The notes under the pieces were generated by a model. The model had not been told where the DNA came from and did not search any database. It saw only the letters and a list, made by a program, of their open reading frames with translations. This document shows, one piece after another, positions 7,006-15,971 of a DNA stretch of 64,000 nucleotides (its first letter is position 1; each line of letters starts with the position of its first letter). Made by a program: the position numbers and the translations under genes. The DNA comes from SZUA-1377 sp964622255. GTDB lineage: Bacteria > Campylobacterota > Campylobacteria > Campylobacterales > QNZT01. Where the stretch lies: NCBI GenBank assembly GCA_964622255.1, contig CAZUPK010000098.1, positions 36,140-100,139 of the forward strand, given 5' to 3'.

Positions 7006-8079
7006 CTACTCTCCATATATAAGTTTATCTATCAACTCTTTTACTGTTATGATTTTATCAAGTCTATAACCATAAGCACCTGTAAAAAAAAGTCCTGTAT
7101 CAACATCGCCTTGATAAGCTGCACTTAGTCTATCAGCAATGCAGTAGCCAACCCGTTTTGCTTCTATACCCTTTTTACAAGGGGCAACACAGTTAGATAT
7201 ACACTTTATCTTTGGTGCAGTTCCCTCTTCTATACTTTTTTGAAGTTTTGTTCTAACTCCTCTAGCCGGAAGTCCAACAGGCGATTTTAAAAGTTCTATG
7301 TCCTCTTTTTTAGCATTTAGTAAAACTTGTTTAAAATTATCACTAGCATCACATTCAACAGTAGCTATAAATCTAGTAGCCATCTGCACTCCGTCACATC
7401 CCATATCCAAAAATTTATCTATATCTTTTTTATCCCAAATGCCTCCAGCTGCTATAACCGGTATATCTCCACATCTTTTAGCCTCTTGTATTACCGGTGG
7501 AACTATATTTTCTAACTGATACTCCTCTTGAAAACATTGTTCATAGGAGAATCCTTGATGTCCTCCACTTAGTGGTCCCTCTACTATAACTGCATCTGGG
7601 ATTTTGTTGTATCTTTTCCATTTTTTACATATAAGTTTTAAAGCTCTCGCACTTGAGACTATAGGAATAAGAGCAACATCCGGAAACTCTGCAGTAAATT
7701 CGGGCATATTTGTTGGAAGTCCAGCTCCGGTTATGATCATATTTGCTCCAGCTTTACAAGCATCTTTTACTATTCTTCCATAGTCATTTGACGCGTATAG
7801 GACATTACAAGCTAGTGGTGCACCACCGCAAATCTTTCTTGCATTTTCAAATATCTTATGAAGAGCCTCTGTTGAGTAAAAGTTTGTTTCGTGTAGTGGT
7901 TTTCCCTCTACTAACTCTTTTGCATACTTTTTATTTTTATAGTAGCCGGTTCCAACACTACTTATAACCCCCAAGCCTCCCTCTTTAGAGACTGTTCCGG
8001 CTAGTCTATCCCAGCTTATACCAACTCCCATACCACCTTGGACAATAGGGTATTTTATCTCATATTTACCTATTTTCAT
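7006..8079 (-). CDS. Nitronate monooxygenase (2-nitropropane dioxygenase family)
   Basis: 357 residues, an FMN-binding TIM barrel. Visible motifs are PIVQGGMGVGIS at 11-22 (phosphate-binding loop at the barrel start), GGLGVISS (34-41), an EGPLSGGHQGF segment near 168-178 containing the family His, and GGIWDKKDIDKFLDMGCDGVQMATRF. A four-cysteine tail (CISNCVAPC and a later Cys) lies near the C-terminus. The family oxidises alkyl nitronates; some members are enoyl-ACP reductases (FabK), so the substrate is open. It is 4 bp downstream of tyrS and its 3' end supplies the ribosome site of amiC. Confidence 0.85.
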   Translation of the reverse strand: MKIGKYEIKYPIVQGGMGVGISWDRLAGTVSKEGGLGVISSVGTGYYKNKKYAKELVEGKPLHETNFYSTEALHKIFENARKICGGAPLACNVLYASNDYGRIVKDACKAGANMIITGAGLPTNMPEFTAEFPDVALIPIVSSARALKLICKKWKRYNKIPDAVIVEGPLSGGHQGFSYEQCFQEEYQLENIVPPVIQEAKRCGDIPVIAAGGIWDKKDIDKFLDMGCDGVQMATRFIATVECDASDNFKQVLLNAKKEDIELLKSPVGLPARGVRTKLQKSIEEGTAPKIKCISNCVAPCKKGIEAKRVGYCIADRLSAAYQGDVDTGLFFTGAYGYRLDKIITVKELIDKLIYGE

Positions 8080-8083
8080 TTTT

Positions 8084-9289
8084 TCAAACCGCCTTTATTT
8101 TTGCAAATTTTCTTTTACCTATTTGAACTATAAATTTGCCACTTTTTAGTTTTAGTTGTTCATCATTTAACTTTTTTCCATCTATCTTAACCGCACCCTG
8201 TTTTATATCTCTCCTAGCTTGAGATGTCGATGGTTCTAAACCTATCTCAACTAAAGCTTTTGCTATCCAAGTTCCCTTTTGTAATTTGAAAGTTTTTATA
8301 TCGCTTGGAATACTATTTTTGCTAAAAACTACATTAAACTCATCTTTTGCCTTTTTAGCATCACTAGCAGAGTGAAATCTTGTTGTTATTTCAAGAGCTA
8401 ACTCCTCTTTAACCTTTTTGGGATGAAGTTTTTCTTCATCAACACCTCTTTTTAGCTCATCTATTTCTTGAACACTTTTTGAGCTTAAAAGGTTGTAATA
8501 TTTCCACATCAACTCATCTGAGATACTTAAAATTTTTGCATACATATCTTTTGGAGTATCAGTTATACCTATATAATTTTTTAAAGATTTACTCATCTTT
8601 TGGACACCGTCAAGTCCCTCTATGATAGGCATCATAATAACTGCTTGTTCCTTACCTATCCCATAGGCTTTTTGAAGTTGCCTTCCCATAAGAAGGTTGA
8701 ACTTTTGATCAGTTCCACCTATCTCTATATCACTTTTTAAATAAACACTATCATACCCTTGTAAAAGTGGATATATAAACTCACTTATAGCTATAGGAGT
8801 ATTGTTTTTATATCTTTTATCAAAATCATCTCTTTCTAGCATCCTTGCTACTGTTTGATTCATACAAAGAGCTATGATGCCTCTAGCTCCAAGCTCATCA
8901 AGCCACTTTGAGTTAAAAACTATCTGGGTTTTTTCTTTGTCTAGGATTTTAAAAACTTGCTCTTGATATGTTTTTGCATTTTTTATAACCTCTTGCTTTT
9001 TAAGAGTAGGGCGAAGAGAATTTTTCCCACTAGGATCCCCTATAGTTGCTGTAAAATCTCCTATTAGAAGCTGAACTATACCCCCATATTTTTGAAAAGT
9101 AGCCGCTTTTTGTATAGGCACGGTATGTCCTAAGTGAATGTCTGGACTTGTTGGATCAACACCAAATTTTACATAGTAGTTTTTGCCACTTTCTAAATAT
9201 TCTTTTAAAAGTTTTTCTATTTTTTCTTCATCTATTATCTCCGTTGTCGCTCTTTTTATATCTACTAAAGCATCTTCTAGTTTAAACAC
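8084..9289 (-). CDS. tyrS: Tyrosyl-tRNA synthetase
   Basis: 401 residues, class I synthetase charging tRNA-Tyr. HIGH-type motif HLGH at 52-55; YDSVYLKSDIEIGGTDQKFN (179-198) in the tyrosine pocket; KMSKS at 231-235; C-terminal S4 RNA-binding domain from about 340. This is the long TyrZ-like form without the usual HIGN spelling. Length and domain order are complete. It sits between relA/spoT and the nitronate monooxygenase with gaps of 15 and 4 bp, so it is probably co-transcribed. Confidence 0.96.
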   Translation of the reverse strand: MFKLEDALVDIKRATTEIIDEEKIEKLLKEYLESGKNYYVKFGVDPTSPDIHLGHTVPIQKAATFQKYGGIVQLLIGDFTATIGDPSGKNSLRPTLKKQEVIKNAKTYQEQVFKILDKEKTQIVFNSKWLDELGARGIIALCMNQTVARMLERDDFDKRYKNNTPIAISEFIYPLLQGYDSVYLKSDIEIGGTDQKFNLLMGRQLQKAYGIGKEQAVIMMPIIEGLDGVQKMSKSLKNYIGITDTPKDMYAKILSISDELMWKYYNLLSSKSVQEIDELKRGVDEEKLHPKKVKEELALEITTRFHSASDAKKAKDEFNVVFSKNSIPSDIKTFKLQKGTWIAKALVEIGLEPSTSQARRDIKQGAVKIDGKKLNDEQLKLKSGKFIVQIGKRKFAKIKAV

Positions 9290-9304
9290 TTTTACTTCCT
9301 TCTT

Positions 9305-11476
9305 TTATATTTTATATGCATCATCGAGTGGATAAAAATCTATTATTTTATAATACTCACTCTTTTTGTTTAATATCTTCCCTTTAGCATCATCCCTATC
9401 TTTTGGTATCTCAACTATGATTTCAAAGTAAGCCATAAGTGAGTCTTCACTCTTTGATAGGTTGATGTTGAGTAAGTCGATTTCGATTTTAGCTAAATAT
9501 TGTAAAAATTTAGCTAAAGTTCCTTTTTTATTTTCTATACTTACTATAAGTTTGTATTGACTATTTTTCATCTCTCCCCATTTTATAAAGATAGCTTTTT
9601 CCTTTTGATTAATAAGCTTTTGAGCATGTGAGCAAAACTTATGATGAACTACTATTTCATTTTTATAAATAATAGCTACTATTTCATCTCCTTGTTTTGG
9701 ATGGCAACAAAAATCAAAAGAGAGTTTAGAATAGTTGTTGGTTGAGTAAATTACAAATTTATCAAAAATTTTTTTTTGCAGTTTGAAAGATTTTAAAGGG
9801 GATATGATAGGTATGATTTTTCTATTTTTTATCAAAGATCTCCTTATCTTTGTAATGGTTGTTTGTAAAAAGTTTTTATTTGTCGTGCATTTGTGAAGAT
9901 TTTTTTCTAAATCCTCTCTTTTTAAAACTTTATCTGAATTTTTCTCTTTTATATTAAATTCGCTTAAAAGTATATTTTTAGCTATTTTACTATCCAACTC
10001 TTTTCTTTTGACTTTACAGTTTTGAACCATAATACTTCTAGCATGGGAGGTTTTAACAGAGTTTATCCAACTACATCTAAGATTTGGTTTATCAGAGGTT
10101 ACAATCTTTACCATATCCCCATTTTTTAACTCTGTTAAAAACGGAACTCTTTTTTTGTTTAAGTAAGCTTCTTTTGCATAGAGTCCAACTTCACTATGAA
10201 CAGCATAAGCAAAGTCAAGTATAATTGCACCGCGAGGTAGGGTAAATAGATCTCCTTTTGGAGAAAAAACCGATATATCTTCACTATAAAGCCCTTTTTC
10301 AGTAGCTAAGATGAGTTCATCTAACTCATTATTTCTTTGGCTATCATCTTTTAGTTCACTTAGCCACGAAAGATTTGGGCTTAAACCTTCATGTCCTTTA
10401 TATTTCCAGTGAGATGCTATACCATACTCAGCAGTTTTGTGCATATCAAAAGTTCTTATTTGAAGTTCAAATATCCTTGATTTATGAAAAACTGTTGTAT
10501 GGAGAGTTTGATAAGCATTATCTTTGGGTATAGCTATGTAATCTTTAAATCTAGCTATCAAAGGGCGGTAATTTTGATGCACTATCCCTAAAACTTGGTA
10601 ACAATCAAGTGGGTTGTAAACCAAAACTCTTAGAGCTAAAAGATCTAACACCTCCTCTATGCTAACTCCCTTTCGTTGCATCTTTTGATAAATGGAGTAT
10701 TTGTGTTTTATTCTGCTTTGTATTTCAAAACTTCCATCGACAAAACCATTTTTTAGCATATGGTTTTTTACTTCAGTGATAAAGTTGTTTAGTTTTAGTT
10801 GTAAATCTTGTAAATGGCTTTCTATATAGTTTGTTATCTCTTGATATTTTTTTGGAAATAAGTAGTAAAAACACCTATCTTCTAGAAAGTTTTTTATCTT
10901 TCCTATACCAAGTCGGTGAGCTATTGGAACATAAACAACCAAAGTTTCCTCTGTTATTCGTTTTTGTTTTTGTTTACTTAGTGCATCTAAAGTTAGCATA
11001 TTGTGAACTCTATCGCACAGTTTGATAACCAAAACTCTAACATCTTCTATCGAAGATATAAGCATTTTTCTAAAAGTTAATGCAGAGGAGATAAGTTTTT
11101 TATTTGAAGATGAGGATAGGAGTTCTTCCTCTCTAATCTCAGTTATCTTTGTTAGTCCGTCAACTATACTTTTTATATTTTTACCAAACTTATTTTCTAT
11201 ATCTTCTATCGTTACATCGGTATCTTCTACGGTATCGTGTAAGAGTGCTGATATAACCATTTCGTCATCACCACCTATTAGTTTTACTATAACAGCTACA
11301 AGTATGGGATGGATGATGTATGGTTCACCACTTTTTCTATACTGTTCTTGATGAGCTTTTTTAGCAAATAAAAGAGCTTCTTTGATACCCTTATTTTTAC
11401 CGCATAACTGAAATAAACACTCTTTTGCACTCTCTACATCTTTTATGTGTTTTAGAGAGTCTAGGGTTTTATTCAA
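9305..11476 (-). CDS. spoT: Bifunctional (p)ppGpp synthetase/hydrolase RelA/SpoT
   Basis: 723 residues. The HD hydrolase domain holds H56 and HDTVED (80-85). The synthetase domain runs about 235-345 (RIKHKYSIYQKM, ALRVLVYN, YQTLHT). The TGS domain lies near 390-450 (ISVFSPKGDLFTLPRGA), and the C-terminal ACT domain spans about 650-720. Both catalytic domains look intact, matching the single bifunctional Rsh enzyme of epsilonproteobacteria. rpoZ is 6 bp upstream; omega is a ppGpp site partner in other proteobacteria, and the rpoZ-spoT pairing is widely conserved. Confidence 0.96.
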   Translation of the reverse strand: MNKTLDSLKHIKDVESAKECLFQLCGKNKGIKEALLFAKKAHQEQYRKSGEPYIIHPILVAVIVKLIGGDDEMVISALLHDTVEDTDVTIEDIENKFGKNIKSIVDGLTKITEIREEELLSSSSNKKLISSALTFRKMLISSIEDVRVLVIKLCDRVHNMLTLDALSKQKQKRITEETLVVYVPIAHRLGIGKIKNFLEDRCFYYLFPKKYQEITNYIESHLQDLQLKLNNFITEVKNHMLKNGFVDGSFEIQSRIKHKYSIYQKMQRKGVSIEEVLDLLALRVLVYNPLDCYQVLGIVHQNYRPLIARFKDYIAIPKDNAYQTLHTTVFHKSRIFELQIRTFDMHKTAEYGIASHWKYKGHEGLSPNLSWLSELKDDSQRNNELDELILATEKGLYSEDISVFSPKGDLFTLPRGAIILDFAYAVHSEVGLYAKEAYLNKKRVPFLTELKNGDMVKIVTSDKPNLRCSWINSVKTSHARSIMVQNCKVKRKELDSKIAKNILLSEFNIKEKNSDKVLKREDLEKNLHKCTTNKNFLQTTITKIRRSLIKNRKIIPIISPLKSFKLQKKIFDKFVIYSTNNYSKLSFDFCCHPKQGDEIVAIIYKNEIVVHHKFCSHAQKLINQKEKAIFIKWGEMKNSQYKLIVSIENKKGTLAKFLQYLAKIEIDLLNINLSKSEDSLMAYFEIIVEIPKDRDDAKGKILNKKSEYYKIIDFYPLDDAYKI

Positions 11477-11482
11477 GTGTAG

Positions 11483-11698
11483 TTACTTTTGCTCTATGGT
11501 ATCTAACTTTATAACTCCCTTAGCTATCTCCATAAGGGCGATATCTGTGTATTTTAAATTTTTATTTTTTTTCATATCTATCAAAGGTTCACTTCCATTT
11601 GAAAGTTCATTTGCTCTTTGTGATACCATAAGTGACAAAACATAGTTATCGTTATTAACTTGTTTTAATGCCTTTGATACTATTTGCTCCAATCTCAT
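11483..11698 (-). CDS. rpoZ: RNA polymerase omega subunit
   Basis: 71 residues. MRLEQIVSKAL at the start and YVLSLMVSQRANELSNG in the first helices match the omega fold, which chaperones the beta-prime subunit. Length is typical for epsilonproteobacteria. It lies between pyrH (12 bp upstream) and spoT (6 bp downstream) in a tight operon. Confidence 0.93.
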   Translation of the reverse strand: MRLEQIVSKALKQVNNDNYVLSLMVSQRANELSNGSEPLIDMKKNKNLKYTDIALMEIAKGVIKLDTIEQK

Positions 11699-11709
11699 TT
11701 TTATTCCTT

Positions 11710-12429
11710 TTAACTGTTTTGAACTATTGATGCATTTGTAAAGTCACCATTTGCTATGCGAAGTAGGTTGCCTTTTTCAAACATATTACACACTACTATA
11801 GGTAGAGCATTATCTTTTGCTAGTGCGATAGAGGTATCATCCATAACTTTTATATTGTCTTTTAGAGCTTCATCATAACTTAAAACATCAAGTTTTTTTG
11901 CATCTTGATGTTTGTTTGGATCTTTGTCATAAACTCCGTTAACTTTTGTAGCTTTAATTATCATAGATGCCTCTATCTCTGTTGCTCTCAAAGTTGCAGC
12001 AGTATCGGTTGTAAAGAAAGGATTTCCTGTTCCTGCACCAAATATAACAACTCTTCCTTTTTCAAGATGTCTTTTGGCTCGACGAACTATAAAAGTCTCA
12101 GCTATTTGCTCCATCTTTATAGCACTTTGAACTCTTGCATATACTCCGTTGTGTTCAAGAGCTTCCTGGATAGCTACCGCATTTATAACAGTTGCAAGCA
12201 TACCCATATAATCACCGCTTGTTCTTTTGATGATACCATCTTGTGCTGCACTTACTCCTCTTATGATATTTCCTCCACCAACAACAACAGCTACTTCTAT
12301 GGTATTTCTAACAAGATCTTCTATCTCATCAGCTATATACTTTAGTATCTTTGTATCTATACCATAACCATCTTTACCAGCTAATGCTTCACCCGAAAAT
12401 TTGACAAGTATCCTTTTTCTTTTTCGCAA
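11710..12429 (-). CDS. pyrH: UMP kinase
   Basis: 239 residues, hexameric amino-acid-kinase-fold enzyme making UDP from UMP. Motifs: KFSGEALAG near 9-17 (phosphate loop), VVVGGGNIIRG (49-59), GDYMGMLATVINA, and FGAGTGNPFFTTDTAA. Full length. It heads the pyrH-rpoZ-spoT-tyrS run, with a 37-bp gap to purU upstream. Confidence 0.96.
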   Translation of the reverse strand: MRKRKRILVKFSGEALAGKDGYGIDTKILKYIADEIEDLVRNTIEVAVVVGGGNIIRGVSAAQDGIIKRTSGDYMGMLATVINAVAIQEALEHNGVYARVQSAIKMEQIAETFIVRRAKRHLEKGRVVIFGAGTGNPFFTTDTAATLRATEIEASMIIKATKVNGVYDKDPNKHQDAKKLDVLSYDEALKDNIKVMDDTSIALAKDNALPIVVCNMFEKGNLLRIANGDFTNASIVQNS

Positions 12430-12466
12430 AATAGTTCCTTTTATTGTTTAGTTGGATATTTTATCA

Positions 12467-13300
12467 TTAAAAGATTATAGTTTTATTATTGTAAACAAAA
12501 ACTCTATCGTCAAATACCAAGTCAAGTGCATAATTTAAAACAGCTTTTTCAACCTCCCTTCCTGCTCTTTGCATATCTTTCCAGCTAAATTCGTGATTTA
12601 CTCTTATAACATCTTGATGAATAATAGGTCCTTCATCTAAGTTATCATTTACAAAATGAGCGGTTGCACCTATGATTTTTACACCTCTGTTATATGCTTG
12701 TTTGTAAGGGTTTGCTCCAATGAAAGCTGGTAAAAATGAGTGATGAATGTTTATAATTTTTTCTTCATATTCTTTTACAAAGTCATTTGAGAGGATTCTC
12801 ATATACTTTGCTAAAACTATATAATCAAGATTATAGCCTGATAAAGTTTTCAATACCTTTTTTTCATGTTCACTTCTACTTTTGTTTTCAGCAGTGATAT
12901 GAAAAAAAGGGATATTAAACTTTTCCACTAACTCTCTTAATGTGTTATGATTTGCTATGACTGCTAAGATATTGGCATTTAACTCACCGCTATAGTGTTT
13001 TATGAGTATATCTCCTAAAGAGTGAGATTCTTTTGTTGCCATAATTACTATATCTTTTTTTCTTTGTAACCTTATCGTGATAGAAGCATCTTTAGGTAGA
13101 GTTTTTTCTAACTGTCTTAATAAGTCTTTTTTATCAAATTCTCCAAAAACTATGGCTCTAAAGAAAAACTTTCTATTTTCTTCATCAACATATTCACTGT
13201 TTTTTTCTATATTTAGTTTATTTTTATAAAGTATGTTAGAAATGTGATAAACAAGTCCCTTTTTATCACTACATAAAATCTTTATGATATATTTATTCAA
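12467..13300 (-). CDS. purU: Formyltetrahydrofolate deformylase
   Basis: 277 residues. An N-terminal ACT domain (1-80, starting NKYIIKILCSDKKGLVYHIS) is followed by a formyl-transferase-like domain with NHNTLRELVEKFNIPFFHI, the catalytic-region INIHHSFLPAF and ATAHFVNDNLDEGPII. It hydrolyses 10-formyl-THF to formate and THF, balancing one-carbon pools. Full length. The separate gap to pyrH (37 bp) and the upstream degenerate-GGDEF gene (63 bp) leave operon limits open. Confidence 0.94.
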   Translation of the reverse strand: MNKYIIKILCSDKKGLVYHISNILYKNKLNIEKNSEYVDEENRKFFFRAIVFGEFDKKDLLRQLEKTLPKDASITIRLQRKKDIVIMATKESHSLGDILIKHYSGELNANILAVIANHNTLRELVEKFNIPFFHITAENKSRSEHEKKVLKTLSGYNLDYIVLAKYMRILSNDFVKEYEEKIINIHHSFLPAFIGANPYKQAYNRGVKIIGATAHFVNDNLDEGPIIHQDVIRVNHEFSWKDMQRAGREVEKAVLNYALDLVFDDRVFVYNNKTIIF

Positions 13301-13363
13301 GATATAATCCTTAAAACTTTGAAGGTTCTATTTAGTGTCTTTTGGGATTATATCTTAAAAAGT

Positions 13364-13849
13364 TTAAACAGTTGTGTGAAGCTCTATCCTATCTAAAAAA
13401 CTCTCTACCGTATCATCCTCTTTATGATATGTGATAGTATAATTTAACTCTACCTTTTTATCACTATAATCTTTTCCTTCGATGATACTTTTGAGTAAAA
13501 ATGCTATTTTTTGGGCAGATTCTATCGTGCATTCTAAAAGTAAGAGGACAAATTCTCCCTCACTCCACTTTACTAAAAGATCAGTATTTCTTATTTCATA
13601 TCTTATTCTTTCTATAATTCTATCTAAATCGTCACCGCTAACTGGAGTTCGAACATCTTTATACATAACATTAAAGTGAACTCCTGAGAGATTTTTTTCC
13701 TCATGTCTATCGTTGTGTATCTCATCGTTTACTATAGCTTGAAGTTTTTGTTTAGTATATGATTTAAGGTATTCTTCAAAATCGATTTTGTCTTTTATCT
13801 GCTCAAGCTTTATAAACTCTTTTATAAAAAATACTTTTTTACCTAGCAT
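13364..13849 (-). CDS. Degenerate GGDEF-domain protein
   Basis: 161 residues from the ATG at 13847-13849, preferred because AAGGAT lies 7 bases upstream; an in-frame TTG at 13960 would add 37 residues without a clear ribosome site. The stretch LDRIIERIRYEIRNTDLLVKW-SEGEF (75-100) followed by VLLLLECTIESAQKIAFLL is the GGDEF fold core, but the signature GGDEF reads SEGEF and the nucleotide-binding half before it is short. Diguanylate cyclase activity is unlikely. No partner domain is attached. A role as a c-di-GMP effector or scaffold is inference. Confidence 0.7.
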   Translation of the reverse strand: MLGKKVFFIKEFIKLEQIKDKIDFEEYLKSYTKQKLQAIVNDEIHNDRHEEKNLSGVHFNVMYKDVRTPVSGDDLDRIIERIRYEIRNTDLLVKWSEGEFVLLLLECTIESAQKIAFLLKSIIEGKDYSDKKVELNYTITYHKEDDTVESFLDRIELHTTV

Positions 13850-13976
13850 AATTTTATCCTTTGTTTTTGTTCTTAAAACTACAATCGGATAAAGTAAAAA
13901 TTTTATTAACATTTTAAAACATTTGTCATACAATTTTACTTTTATGTTACTTTTTTGCAACTAAACTTTACCAATA

Positions 13977-14146
13977 TGAAGTATGTTTACATATGTGGTC
14001 AATTTATAAAAAATACTTCACATCAGATTTTATCAGAAAAAGATAGATTTTTTTTTAAAGTTTTTGATTAGTTTTCCGATATGGTTAGGAGTTCAAAGTG
14101 CCACTAAAACACTCCTCCTCGTAATTTGGTGCTTTGAACTTTTTAT
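13977..14146 (+). ncRNA. Possible small RNA with anti-Shine-Dalgarno terminator loop
   Basis: No ORF is present between the degenerate GGDEF gene and kdsB. A 14-bp hairpin (AGTTCAAAG...CTTTGAACT, 14090-14140, extended inward by five pairs including two G-T) is followed by five T, so it terminates plus-strand transcription. Its 23-base loop contains ACTCCTCCTC, complementary to ribosome-binding sites. C/U-rich terminator loops of this kind are the targeting site of RepG in H. pylori. The 5' end is unknown; a TATAAA-like box near 14004 is one possible promoter. It overlaps the kdsB 3' end by 4 bases. Confidence 0.4.
14090..14144 (+). terminator. Intrinsic terminator with C-rich loop, converging on kdsB
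   Basis: Nine perfect pairs at the base (14090-14098 with 14132-14140), five more pairs inside, 23-base loop (14104-14126), then TTTTT. No U-run follows on the minus strand, so the plus strand is the terminated one even though the only flanking genes are on the minus strand. Confidence 0.65.
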
Positions 14147-14853
14147 ATATTTAAAGCCCTTTTTAAATCATATACAGTGTCTATACCAAAACTGGAAGTT
14201 TCAACTTCTACCATAAGTATTTTTCCTCCGTGATATAAGGCTCTTAATTGTTCAAGCTTTTCTATATCTTCTAGTGGAGCAGTAGGAAGTGAGCAAAAAT
14301 TACTCAAACTTTTTTTTGAAAAACCATATATACCTATATGTCCGAGGTAACTTTCTACTTTTCCTCTGTTGTAAGGAATCTTACTTCTTGAAAAATATAT
14401 AGCTTGGTTTTTGTTGTTAAGCACAACTTTTACAAGGTTTGGATCATCAGCATAAAACTTATCTATTCTTTTATAACAACTAACCATCATAAAATCTTCA
14501 TTTTTTTCTATGGCACTTTTTACCCTGTCATAAACTTTTTGAACAACTTCAGCTTCTATAAATGGTTCGTCAGCTTGAACATTTATAATTATCTCACTAT
14601 CATTCAAAGATAGTTTTTTTGTAACTTCATTTATTCTATCAGTTCCACTTTTGTGGTTAGTATCAGTTATGATGGCTTCAAAACCATATTCATTTGCCCT
14701 ATCTATAACCTCTTTTGAGTCTGTGGCTATAACAACTCTGTCTATACTTTCAACCCTCTTAGCAGTAGCTATAACCATAGGAAGTCCGTTTATATCTACT
14801 AAAACTTTGTTTGGAAATCTTGTAGAGCCTAGTCTTGCTGGGATGATAATCAT
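14143..14853 (-). CDS. kdsB: CMP-KDO synthetase
   Basis: 236 residues; activates 3-deoxy-manno-octulosonate for lipopolysaccharide core assembly. N-terminal MIIIPARLGSTRFPNKVL is the nucleotide-binding signature. NVQADEPFIEAEVV (about 94-107) carries the metal aspartate region, and SYLGHIGIYGFSKKSL is the sugar-site segment. Full length. Divergent from the trmN6-like gene with 57 bp between. Confidence 0.95.
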   Translation of the reverse strand: MIIIPARLGSTRFPNKVLVDINGLPMVIATAKRVESIDRVVIATDSKEVIDRANEYGFEAIITDTNHKSGTDRINEVTKKLSLNDSEIIINVQADEPFIEAEVVQKVYDRVKSAIEKNEDFMMVSCYKRIDKFYADDPNLVKVVLNNKNQAIYFSRSKIPYNRGKVESYLGHIGIYGFSKKSLSNFCSLPTAPLEDIEKLEQLRALYHGGKILMVEVETSSFGIDTVYDLKRALNI

Positions 14854-14910
14854 AATAGTTCCTATATTTTTTTTGGTATAATATAAAAAAAATGATAAAG
14901 GGTAGAAGAG
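14854..14910. promoter_or_regulatory. Divergent promoter region kdsB / trmN6-like
   Basis: The 57-bp gap contains a consensus TATAAT (14877-14882) reading toward the methyltransferase gene, about 28 bases ahead of its TTG start. A GGAAC ribosome site lies next to the kdsB ATG on the other strand. No operator repeats are evident. Confidence 0.5.
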
Positions 14911-15603
14911 TTGTTACTATATCAAGAAGAGGATAGTTTTTTATTTAACTCAGATTCTCACTATCTTTATGACTTTATATCAAAACTAAATCCCAAGGGT
15001 GATGTTTTAGATGTTGGTAGTGGTTGTGGAATACTCGGGCTTTTGGTTGCGAGAGATTTTAAAGTGAACTTGACCTCTATAGATATACAAAAAAACTCTT
15101 ATTTTTTAACAAGACAAAATGCCTTAATAAACTCTTTGGAGTGTGAGGCTTTATGTGGAAACTTTTTAGAGTATAAGTTTAACAAAAAGTTTGATTTTAT
15201 CATATCAAATCCTCCATACTACAGTTCAAAAGTTATAAAGAGTAAAAATCAAAGACTGTATGTAAGTAGATATGCGGAAAATATGGAGTTAAAAGCTTTT
15301 ATAAAAAAAGCAAAAACCCTCTTAAAAAACATAGGTCATCTAATCTTTTGTTATGATGCAAAAGAGATTGATAATATTATAACTGCCCTAAAAGAGTTGA
15401 AGTTAAATCCTGTAAACATAAGATTTGTTTATGGAAATATAAATAAACAGTCCCACTTAGTATTTATACATGCAAGAGCCTCTTCAAACTCTCCTACAAC
15501 TATACATCCGCCACTTATCGCAACTACGGATGGAGAGTTTAGCGATGAGGTAAGGAGTATTTACCAAAAGACAAGGACATATAGTATAAAATGCAGTCTA
15601 TGA
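14911..15603 (+). CDS. TrmN6/YfiC-like adenine-N6 methyltransferase
   Basis: 230 residues from a TTG start. SAM-binding loop DVGSGCGILGL (34-44), an acidic SIDIQ strand end (57-60) and the N6-adenine signature NPPYY (100-104) place it with tRNA1(Val) A37 methyltransferases. The exact tRNA target is inferred. The C-terminal 60 residues (HLVFIHARASSNSPTTIHPPLI) fit that family. It overlaps the ykgJ-like gene by 13 bp. Confidence 0.85.
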   Translation: MLLYQEEDSFLFNSDSHYLYDFISKLNPKGDVLDVGSGCGILGLLVARDFKVNLTSIDIQKNSYFLTRQNALINSLECEALCGNFLEYKFNKKFDFIISNPPYYSSKVIKSKNQRLYVSRYAENMELKAFIKKAKTLLKNIGHLIFCYDAKEIDNIITALKELKLNPVNIRFVYGNINKQSHLVFIHARASSNSPTTIHPPLIATTDGEFSDEVRSIYQKTRTYSIKCSL

Positions 15604-15971
15604 TAAAGAAAAATGGTTTTAAGTTTGCTTTTGATCCTTTAGCTTGTGGTAGCTGTGAGGGCAGGTGTTGCACTGGTGAGAGTGGATATGTATGGATAAC
15701 TCCTAAAGAGATGCAAGAGGTTGCAAAACTTTTGGATATGGGGTTTGATGAGTTTACTTCAAGCTATGTGAAAAAGGTAGGTTATAGATACTCTTTGGTC
15801 GAAAAAAAAGTAGGTGCTTCTTATGAGTGTATCTTTTTTGATTCAAAGCTAAAAAGGTGTAGTATCTATGAGGCAAGACCAAAGCAGTGTAGAACTTTTC
15901 CATTTTGGGATAGTTTTAAAGATAATATAGATGAGGTGGTAAAAGAGTGTCCAGGTATAGTAGTTTTATAG
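15591..15971 (+). CDS. YkgJ-family metal-binding Cys-cluster protein
   Basis: 126 residues. Cysteines C19, C22, C26 and C27 (ACGSCEGRCC), C80, C90, C100 (RPKQCRTFPFW) and C119 give the CxxC...C...C pattern of the zinc/iron-chelating YkgJ family (PF03692). Function of the family is unproven. The gene overlaps its neighbours on both sides (13 bp and 25 bp), so it is in the trmN6-like/TPR operon. Confidence 0.88.
   Translation: MQSMIKKNGFKFAFDPLACGSCEGRCCTGESGYVWITPKEMQEVAKLLDMGFDEFTSSYVKKVGYRYSLVEKKVGASYECIFFDSKLKRCSIYEARPKQCRTFPFWDSFKDNIDEVVKECPGIVVL

Noticed and set aside
11905..12345. Plus-strand ORF of 146 codons opposite pyrH
   Set aside because: Antisense to a fully conserved gene; low-complexity Ser/Cys/Tyr content; no start signals.
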